In this document: piece after piece, positions 57,019 to 64,000 of the stretch
How the letters are laid out: every line of letters begins with the position of its first letter
How positions within the stretch are numbered: the first letter of the stretch is position 1
NCBI GenBank assembly: GCA_013076295.1
Contig: RQOL01000729.1
Span: 4,960,001 to 5,024,000 of the forward strand
From: Sanderia malayensis
Lineage: Eukaryota > Cnidaria > Scyphozoa > Semaeostomeae > Pelagiidae
Direction of reading: 5' to 3'
Length of the DNA: 64,000 bases
Program-made: the position numbers and the translations under genes
Notes under the pieces: model-generated
The model's input: the letters and a program-made list of their open reading frames with translations, nothing else
Told to the model about the DNA's origin: nothing
Databases searched by the model: none

Positions 57019-59729
57019 GGTAGATCGAATCATATCAGCTGAAATTCCGACCCACAGGATGCAAAATATCACAGGTTAGTATTGAAGCACATGACACATG
57101 GTCCATGTGGTGATATAAACCCCGGATGTGTTTGCATGGAGAATAACAAATGCAAGAAACGATTTCCGAAAGATCGCACTGCCGAAACACAAGTCAATGC
57201 GAATGGTTATCCACTCTACAGACGACGCTGTCGTCACCCAGTCAATCTGGAAGATCGACTTCTAGATGATACATGGGTTGTGCCACATAATCGCCATCTT
57301 CTACTCAAGTATCAGTGTCACATTAATCTCGAAATATGCAGCACCGTCAAGTCCGTCAAATATATTTTCAAGTATATCCATAAAGGGCAAGACATGGCAC
57401 ACGTTGAAATTCTTCAAGGACAACAGCAACAAGTACCTCAAGATATTGAGCACGATGAAGTACGCCAATACATCAACGCTCGGTATATTGGACCACATGA
57501 AGCTGTTCACAGGATATTTCAATTTTCCATGCACGAGAAAAGTCACACTATCAAACGTCTGCATGTTCATCTACCTGATCAGCAGACCGTATACTTTCAG
57601 GATAATGGTCGGGTCGAACAATTACAAAACATCAATGAAAAAACCACACTGACGTCTTGGTTTGAATTGAATGCACAAGACCCGGCTGCACGTCAATATC
57701 TCTATCACGAGATTCCTGAACACTATGTTTTCAACGAACGCACCAAAACATGGAAAGCAAGACAGCGGAGAACTCTGCCTGTCATAGGCAGAATATATCA
57801 AGTTCACCCACGACCATGTGAGCAAAGATTCGCACTCAGACTATTGCTTCTCCATAAACGAGGTGCCACGTCGTTTGAAGATCTTCGCACGATAGAAGGA
57901 AACCTATGCAATTCCTTCAAAGACGCTGCTTTAGCTCTAGGTCTGTTGGAAGATGATGCTGAAATCATACGCTGTTTGGAGGAGGCAGTCATTTTCAACA
58001 TGCCAATACAACTCAGACAGTTGTTTGCAACATTACTTCTTTTTCAGACACCTTCAGATATCGCAGCACTCTTCGACAGGTTCAAAGAAGCATTGAGTGA
58101 AGACTTTGTACGACGTGATCAACTCAATCATCCAGATATGGCCATAGCTTTTGAAGACCGACATATGTATCAATGTCTACATGACATTGACGAAAATTTG
58201 AAAGTACATGGTCAATCGATCACTAATTATGCTCACCTTCCTCAACTTCCAGCCGAATATGTCATTCCTGAACAAGGTACTATATGTGTTATTTTCAACT
58301 ATGTACTGTATTAGTAAGAATAATAATTTATCCTAAGATCGTCTAGATAAGGGCATTTACGTATTTTTGGACATTGTTTCTGCTGGCTTTCTTTCCAATT
58401 TTATTGCAATATATTTCACTTATTATTACAGAGGAAGATCACATCGATATTGGCAATGCCAGAGAGGAAGGAGAACGAATGCTGGCCGCATTGAACCCTG
58501 AACAGCGAGCCATATACACGGGAATCACTGATGCTATCAACGCGCAATCCGAACAGAACTGTCACTTTGTTGACGGGCCGGCTGGAACCGGCAAAACTTT
58601 CCTTTACAACACGTTGGTTCACAATCTCCAAGCCAATGGACATAAAGTTCAGTGCATGGCGTGGTCAGGAATTGCTGCAACACTGCTCATTAATGGTAGA
58701 ACTTCACACTCTACCTTTCAAATTCCTATCCCACTTCAAGCTGAATCAACGTGTAATGTTAAGAGACAGAGCAGGAGAGCACAGGTATTGCGTGAAACTA
58801 CCCTATTCATATGGGATGAAGCTTCCATGATTCCCGCACTTGCATTACAAGCAGTCGACCGACTGCTTCGAGACATTACACATGTCGACAGACCATTTGG
58901 GGCAAGTTCATGCTACTTGGTGGTGACTTCAGACAAGTTCTACCTGTCGTCACGAAAGCAGGAAGGGAAAGAATTGTAGCAGAGACTCTAAAATCACACC
59001 AGATCATTGATCTATGGACAAAGTTTCAGCAGCATCGTTTACACACCAACATGAGAGCCGTTCAAGATGATTCATACCGTGAATTCTCAGAATGGCTCCT
59101 CAGACTTGGCAACAAGCAAGAAGCACACGATGCACTGGACAATGTCATTCTGCCACAAGAGATATGCACTTCATCTCAAGAAGACATGCTCAACTTCATT
59201 TCCCAAGGCCAAACACACCAGATTCACACCTAATGATGGATCCTGTAACAATGTCTGAACGCTGTTGTCTGACTCCAAAGAATGACTTATCACATCAAGT
59301 CAACCACATAATTCTAGACAGACTTCAGACAGCCGAAAGAACTTATTACAGCACAGACAGTGTTGTCACAGACGATCCCGATGAAGAAGAGGCCTACCCC
59401 ATTGAATTTCTTAACCAACTCACTCCGAATGGAATGCCGTTGCACAGACTTAAACTCAAGGTAGGAAGAATACAACCTTTCATCCTATTAACATTAAATT
59501 ACTATGTGCAAAGGTAGTGGACCATAAAAAAGCCGTCATTAATCACAATAATATTCATTGCATTAGGTTGGTGCAACGATCATCTTCTGCGGAATCTCAA
59601 TCCAAAGAAAGGTCTTTGCAACGGTACAAGACTCATAGTTCGGCATCTCCGACATCACGTGATCACAGCAGAGATCATTACAAAGGAGCACAGAGGACAA
59701 AGGGTCATGATTCCCAAGATCACAGTCTC
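57019..59729 (+). pseudogene. Helitron central domain and PIF1-type helicase, truncated by gap
   Basis: After an intron (56894-57018) come VDRIISAEIP, MTHGPCGDINPGCVCM, CKKRFPKD and GYPLYRRRC, then a long open stretch to 58314. A second intron (about 58277-58432) leads to the helicase: LNPEQRAIYTGI, Walker A GPAGTGKT (58575-58598), Walker B WDEASM (58812-58829) and GGDFRQVLPVV. Next, in another frame, come LLRLGNKQEAHD, then LTPKNDLSHQVN, YPIEFLNQLTPNGMPLHRLKLKVG and LRNLNPKKGLCNGTRLIV. Shifts lie near 58890 and 59225. An insertion near 59463-59560 is probably an intron. The reading ends at the N gap before motifs V/VI. Confidence 0.92.
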
Positions 59730-59829
59730 NNNNNNNNNNNNNNNNNNNNNNNNNNNNNNNNNNNNNNNNNNNNNNNNNNNNNNNNNNNNNNNNNNNNNNN
59801 NNNNNNNNNNNNNNNNNNNNNNNNNNNNN
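59730..59829. other. Assembly gap of exactly 100 N
   Basis: Round-number gap between the Helitron helicase and Polinton copy B. True size and the adjacency of its two sides are unknown. Confidence 0.99.
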
Positions 59830-60301
59830 CCAAGGTTGAGTGCACACTAATTGGGATGGGAGCGAGGCGCATGAGAACGAGGTTGGCGGGAAGTTGACGT
59901 CATATTGGCGGGAAAGTGTGGAGATGACATCATGATGGTGGGATGGAATGTGAGACGCTGCGAAGGGGTCGCTAGGTGGACGCGCACCAGGCAGATCGCT
60001 TGGGAAATATCTGGAATGAAATTGCAAATTGATTTAAGAAGGGAGAATTGTAAATTCGTCAGTAAACAATGTTAATAAATAAAAACATGAAATACGATGA
60101 AAATGAATCGGTATTAATAATATACATAAGTAGAAAGATGTGAAAATTTTTTTTGATGTATGCTGCATAGGTTGAGTGATCGTTTACGTGGATGTCATGG
60201 CGAGCTTTTCTTAGTGCAGAGTTCCATGCATTGTGATTGATGATGATGGAGTTCGATCCACGTGCATGGTGGTCAAGGAAAACTCATGATGTAATAAGTT
60301 T

Positions 60302-60463
60302 TCAAATGTGATAAGTGTGTCGATAGATTTTCGAAACTCCACGTCCTCGTATGCGACGATGTGGGTGATGTCTTTTGCGTTTTCGATGTGTTTGTTTACG
60401 TCGTCTGTGTTTTCCGAAGCCAAGTATGGATCTGGCTATTTTAAAAAGCCGTCCAAGTACCAT
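60302..60463 (-). CDS. 53-aa amphipathic/basic peptide, copy B
   Basis: Same length and frame as 41003-41164. Starts MVLGRLFKIARSILGFGKH, with the same Arg/His/Lys-rich body and ending YRHTYHI. It remains open although neighbouring genes in copy B are broken. Confidence 0.6.
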   Translation of the reverse strand: MVLGRLFKIARSILGFGKHRRRKQTHRKRKRHHPHRRIRGRGVSKIYRHTYHI

Positions 60464-60540
60464 TTCGGTGATGTTGTTGAGTTCTTAGTGATTAGTGGTG
60501 GGTGTTATAAGTAGGTGAAAACGTGGGGCGTAATTGGCAG

Positions 60541-61464
60541 CTAGTAGTCGCGTTGGTGCGAGCAGAAGAGGTTTTGAGTTTGCAGATTCACGGCTTCTGG
60601 CCGATGTCGCGACACAACTTTTGGTAAAGGAGGTGGCGAGTTTGTTTTGCCTTTGCAGAAGATGTTGTAGGTGAAGCAGGGCAGCCAGTGGCGGGTCTTT
60701 TCGCACGCGGCCTTGAGTAGTTCGCACTTGACGTTGCTGACCTGGGCGATGGCGAGGATGAACTGTTGTTGGTTGACGGTGCCGTCTTCGTTGCGGACGA
60801 CGTATTTGTTCGACACGTGTAGCTGCGGCTTGGAGCGGATGGGTTCGGTGGTGGATTGTTCGTCGTCACCGTCGCTGCTGCTGCTGCCGCACGACGAGTC
60901 GAAGGTGCGCAGGTCGATGTCGGCGAGGTTCTGCGAGTGCTGGTCGAGGTGGGCGGTGTGTGCGCTGTTCTGCGTCGGGTAGCTGTGAAAGAGCAGCATG
61001 AACACTTTGTCCATGTAGGTGCCAAGGGATGCTTCGAGCCACTCGAGTTCGGGTCGTTGGCTGCTGCTGGTGGTCTCGTTGAAGTACTTGGTGTCGTCCG
61101 TGTAGACGTAGAGGATGATGTGTTAGCCGATGCAGGGTTTGTTCCAGTACCAGCGGACGCGCAGCACGTTGTTGTAGGTGCTGGTGCGAAGCAACATCGG
61201 CGCTATTGTGTACGCGTCGGCCGCGTTGTTCGTCCACACTTCCATCAGGTGGACGGTGTGCTTGTCATTGGACGGTGGCAGTGGTGGCGGTCCTCCTCCT
61301 CCTCCAGTTGTATCGTCGCCGCTGCTGCTGCTGTCTGCCGCGTGGCTGAGCAAGAGCATGTTGCTGGTGCTGGCAAAGTAGAGGAGAAAGAAAACACTCG
61401 ACATTGCGAATAGCAGCATGTTGTTGTTACGATGAAGACACGAAAGTGCTAGTGCTAACATCAT
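60541..61464 (-). pseudogene. Secreted Cys-rich protein, copy B, broken
   Basis: Counterpart of 39968-40924 with the same hydrophobic N-terminus. A TAA near 61123 falls where copy A has a Lys codon in PCIGKHII. Later frame changes and a loss near 60600-60640 remove part of the Cys-rich end. Confidence 0.85.
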
Positions 61465-61575
61465 GATTATCGGTGCGGGAAAAAAAAAATGAGCAAAATA
61501 AGAGTGTGTGCTATGTGCGAGTATGGTTATATATGTGTAATGTTCAGCGAAAAAATTCAAAACTGTCTGTGTTTT

Positions 61576-62807
61576 TTAAACTTGGCTTTCCAAAGTGTAT
61601 GCCTTTGGTGTTGTCAGGTTGGTCATCGGTTGAAACTTGTGCAGTGTTGGCGCGCGTGACGAATAGCGTGTGATGGGTTCGTTTTTTGTTGTTCTCTTCT
61701 TCTCCTTGACAATACCGGTCTTTTGTTGACACTGCGTGAGTTGACGAAAGAGTTGGTAGTACGCGTGACGCGAAGAGGACAATTCTGCTTCGTACGACAA
61801 GCAGGTTGTCATGATGTCATTGCCGTCGCGCTCTAGTTGTTCTACTGAGGTGTTTGGCAAGAAGGCTACGAGGGTGCTCGTTTGCGTAGGTGCTTCGTGG
61901 AGCAGATCGCGAAATTCGTCCATTTTTTTCAGTATTTTCTTGTTGTGTGCCAATTGGGCGGAAAGTACTTCGTTGTAGGTGGTGGCGTTTTTGTGGTGGG
62001 TGCTGTTCCACAAGTTGAGGTAGGTGGTGAGCGTTGCGATCATTTGTGCTGTGTAAGCATTGACTTTGTTGCGGATTTTGTTCATCTCGCCGTTTTGTGT
62101 GTCGACAGCGTCGTTCAGCTCTCTCAAGGGATGCTGTAGGTCCGCGAAAGCCGCTCTGGTTTCGTAGAAACGGTACAGAAGACTGTTTGTTGTCTCTGTT
62201 CGCTGGGCGCGACTTTGAACAGTTTGGTGAACTTGTCCTGTATTTGGTACAGTTGTTGTTGGCATTTGAGCCGGTCCGAGTGCACTGCGTGCTTGTTCAA
62301 CAGGATACAGCCGATCGACTGCAAGTCGTGTTCGTGTTCGGTTTGCATTTGGAGTAGGTTTTGTTTCTGATCGATGTCGAGTCTTTTGAGTCTTGCGTTG
62401 TGTCTGTCCTGGAGTACTTTTAGTTTGATTTGGAGTTCACGGATGACGACGTCTTTTTTTTCGTCGTCGTCGTCGTCGTGGTCGTCGTCGTCGACGTCAG
62501 ATTTCTCAATAATAACATCGCTGTTGTCGTCGGTGATGCTCCATTGTTGTTCATTATCGCTGCAGCTGCAGTGATTGTCGTCGTCGTCTGTCGATGTTGG
62601 TGGTTGCGGTGGTGTCGTTTGGTCGGTGGTGCTTGCAGTCGAGGCTTCTCGAAATGCTTGATCCAGGTTTTTTTTGCTGTTTGGTGGGGTAGAAAATTCT
62701 TTTTTCGTTTCTTGTTCTTGTTCTTGTTCTTCTTCTTCGTCGTCGTCGTCTTTTTCTTGCAAGAGTGGTTGTTTTTCGGCGGCGCTGAGTAGTGAGATGT
62801 AGCTCAT
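61576..62807 (-). pseudogene. Coiled-coil acidic protein, copy B, frameshifted
   Basis: Starts MSYISLLSAAEKQPLL at 62807. The acidic and Asp-rich parts are longer than in copy A. A shift lies near 62205. The second frame continues the helical part and reads through the position of copy A's TAA (TAC CAA here). It lacks about 29 codons present in copy A after CQQKT, then ends at 61576. Confidence 0.85.
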
Positions 62808-62874
62808 TTTGTCGTCGTTGTTGTTCTTGAACAGCAGACAGTGGTGGTGTGTTGTGACAAGCGTGTGTGCGTTT

Positions 62875-62884
62875 TATTTATAGG
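62875..62884 (-). promoter_or_regulatory. TATA-type promoter of the coiled-coil gene, copy B
   Basis: Reverse complement reads TCCTATAAAT, 68 bases before ATG 62807 and next to the 20-bp repeat array, as in copy A. Confidence 0.7.
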
Positions 62885-62892
62885 AGTTTGCG

Positions 62893-63066
62893 ATTGAATG
62901 GAATTTTTGTTGCTCTATTGAATTTTTGTTGTATCATTGAATTTTTTGTTGTACCATTGAATTTTTTGTTGTACCATTGAATTTTTTGTTGTACCATTGA
63001 ATTTTTTGTTGTATCATTGAATTTTTTGTTGTATCATTGAATTTTTTGTTGTATCATTGAATTTGT
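62893..63066 (+). repeat. 20-bp repeat array, copy B (about 8 units)
   Basis: CATTGAATTTTTTGTTGTA(T/C) units between the minus-strand coiled-coil gene and the plus-strand gene at 63122, the same divergent layout as at 37060 in copy A. Confidence 0.92.
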
Positions 63067-63121
63067 GTTGTAAATACGTGCGGATGGTGTGTTGTTTGAG
63101 TAGTTCGGTTTGGTTGGCGAG

Positions 63122-63859
63122 ATGTTTGGCCGTGGTGCTCGAAAACGATCCTCTGCTGTTGGTGGGCAAGGAGTGGCACGAAGGCAGGTGGCAACGATTG
63201 AGAAATACGAAAAGGTTGGAAAGGTGCCGGCTCCGTTTTTCTTCTACTGTAAGGAGTTGGGTTTCGCGAAGGGTGTTTCTGCAGTGGATATGACGAGGAG
63301 TGCAGAGGCCGACAAAGGATGGGAGGATGTTCAGACGAATACCTATTATAAAGCATTGTGCCGGCACTTGAAAAAGGATATTCGGACTTATAGAGTGGCA
63401 TTTGCTGCTTTGAAAAAGGGAGGCTTTTGGTATCAGGTCGAGTTGAAATATCCTGCGAAGAGAAAGCAAGACAAGCAAGAGCAAGAGCAAGAGCAAGAGC
63501 AAGAGCAAGAGCAGGAGGTGCTGGAGGTGAAGTGTCCTAAGCTTTTGATGTCGGTTTTGTCGTTAGAAGATCAGCAGGAGTTTTTCCGCTTGCAGAAAGA
63601 GAAAGAGGAGGAGGAGGAGAAGGCGGAGGAGGAGCAGGAGAAGGAGAAGGCGGAGGAGCAGGAGCAGGAGCAGGCGATTGGTTCTGATCCTGCCGGTTTT
63701 CGGTGGCCGACGACGCCCATGTCGTACACACCTTATGGAATGCAGTTGTTGCCGCCTGAGGAGTTTAAAATGAGAAGACGTCTCGGACTGGATGGCGTGT
63801 CGGAAGCAGAATTGTTGCGTCAGCATGGACTACCGCCAGGATTTAGTTGTTATGATTAA
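63122..63859 (+). CDS. Right-module basic/acidic protein, copy B (245 aa, intact)
   Basis: ATG 63122 (MFGRGARKRSSAVGG) is chosen over the upstream non-ATG frame. It contains VAT/KIEKYEKVGKVPAP, a core with DMTRSAEADKGWEDVQTNTY and YRVAFAALKKGGFWYQVELK, and a Glu/Gln/Lys charged run (about codons 120-185). It then has AGFRWPTTPMSYTPYGMQLL and ends SEAELLRQHGLPPGFSCYD. It is the intact form of the broken gene at 36340-36996 and is divergent from the coiled-coil gene. Function unknown; the charged central run resembles a flexible or coiled linker. Confidence 0.8.
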   Translation: MFGRGARKRSSAVGGQGVARRQVATIEKYEKVGKVPAPFFFYCKELGFAKGVSAVDMTRSAEADKGWEDVQTNTYYKALCRHLKKDIRTYRVAFAALKKGGFWYQVELKYPAKRKQDKQEQEQEQEQEQEQEVLEVKCPKLLMSVLSLEDQQEFFRLQKEKEEEEEKAEEEQEKEKAEEQEQEQAIGSDPAGFRWPTTPMSYTPYGMQLLPPEEFKMRRRLGLDGVSEAELLRQHGLPPGFSCYD

Positions 63860-64000
63860 AGGAAAAAAGAAAAAAAATGAAACGTGATATTTTGTTGTGT
63901 TGTTTTTGTTGCTTACAATCTATGATATATACATATTTAAGAAAGAGAAAATTATTTGAAAATGTCAGGATCGGGAAAGTTGAACAGGTGCAGGAAGCGC
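63860..64000. other. AT-rich intergenic end of window in copy B
   Basis: AT-rich sequence after the stop at 63859, with an AAAGGAAAAAAGAAAAAAAATGAAA run and ATATATACATATTT. It does not match copy A, where the protease gene lies immediately next to the shared module. Confidence 0.6.

Larger units (their letters stand above)
53818..59729 (+). mobile_element. Helitron (rolling-circle transposon), 3' end lost in gap
   Basis: A Rep/PIF1-helicase coding region of 5.9 kb in many exons and frames runs in the usual order: Helitron-like N-terminal domain, HUH nuclease, spacer domain, SF1B helicase. The N gap removes the last helicase motifs and the 3' hairpin/CTRR end. The 5' TC terminus was not located. 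Confidence 0.92.
59830..64000 (-). mobile_element. Polinton/Maverick copy B, right end, opposite orientation
   Basis: 59830 onward is the reverse complement of the right part of copy A (36340-42520), beginning with CCAAGGTTGAGTGCACACTAATTGGG. It lacks the 852-bp MITE and the 1.25-kb duplication. It continues past the window. After about 63780 its sequence differs from copy A. Confidence 0.95.

Noticed and set aside
59517..59897. Open frames spanning the N gap
   Set aside because: Unknown bases are translated as X; no biological support.

Overview
The window looks like repeat-dense, gene-poor nuclear DNA of a metazoan, most likely a cnidarian and perhaps an anthozoan. That is inferred from the mix of elements (Polinton/Maverick, PIF/Harbinger, Helitron, CR1/L2-like LINE, foldback-type element), from canonical GT-AG introns, and from a Myb/SANT-like protein type I associate with coral and anemone genomes. 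I see no conserved single-copy host gene, rRNA, tRNA or CRISPR. Almost every coding region belongs to a mobile element, and most are broken by frameshifts or stops.

Layout. (1) 1-7815: a candidate foldback transposon. Two inverted arms of about 0.75 kb are capped outside by 114-bp tandem repeats and enclose a 61-bp minisatellite, two LINE reverse-transcriptase relics and a decayed Myb/SANT-like gene. (2) 7816-12900: mostly featureless, with a pair of about 85-bp dispersed repeats and one MITE. (3) 12912-13929: a decayed RPA-like OB-fold/zinc-ribbon gene. (4) 13961 to about 16380: a PIF/Harbinger element with a MADF-BESS protein (+) and a DDE transposase (-). Its right end is missing. (5) About 16381-42520: a large Polinton/Maverick (adintovirus-like) provirus. 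It carries protein-primed-type PolB, an FtsK/HerA-type packaging ATPase, small basic and amphipathic virion-like proteins, a retroviral-type integrase, capsid genes, an adenain-like protease and a lineage-specific right-hand module. (6) 42521-45340: 114-bp repeats and tetranucleotide microsatellites. (7) 45341-52590: a 2437-bp unit in three near-identical tandem copies, each holding the same spliced 132-aa gene. (8) 53818-59729: a Helitron Rep-helicase with introns and several frame breaks, running into a 100-N gap. (9) 59830-64000: the right end of a second Polinton copy in opposite orientation.

How the parts work together. Polinton copy A encodes replication (PolB), integration (INT), genome packaging (ATPase), maturation (protease) and shell (major and minor capsid) functions, as expected of a virus-like transposon. 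PolB, INT, the capsid genes and the protease are all broken, and the PolB motif A aspartate reads as asparagine, so this copy is almost certainly not autonomous. Comparing copies A and B lets several events be polarised: a 9-bp-TSD Mutator-like MITE inserted only in A, a tandem duplication of about 1.25 kb only in A, and a nonsense change in a minus-strand gene only in A.

The less familiar part is the right-hand accessory module. Arrays of about 20-bp repeats sit just upstream of TCCTATAAAT boxes at three places and work in either orientation. One of them lies between two divergent genes. The same module contains a coiled-coil acidic protein, a signal-peptide Cys-rich protein and a 53-residue amphipathic/basic peptide that stays open in both copies.
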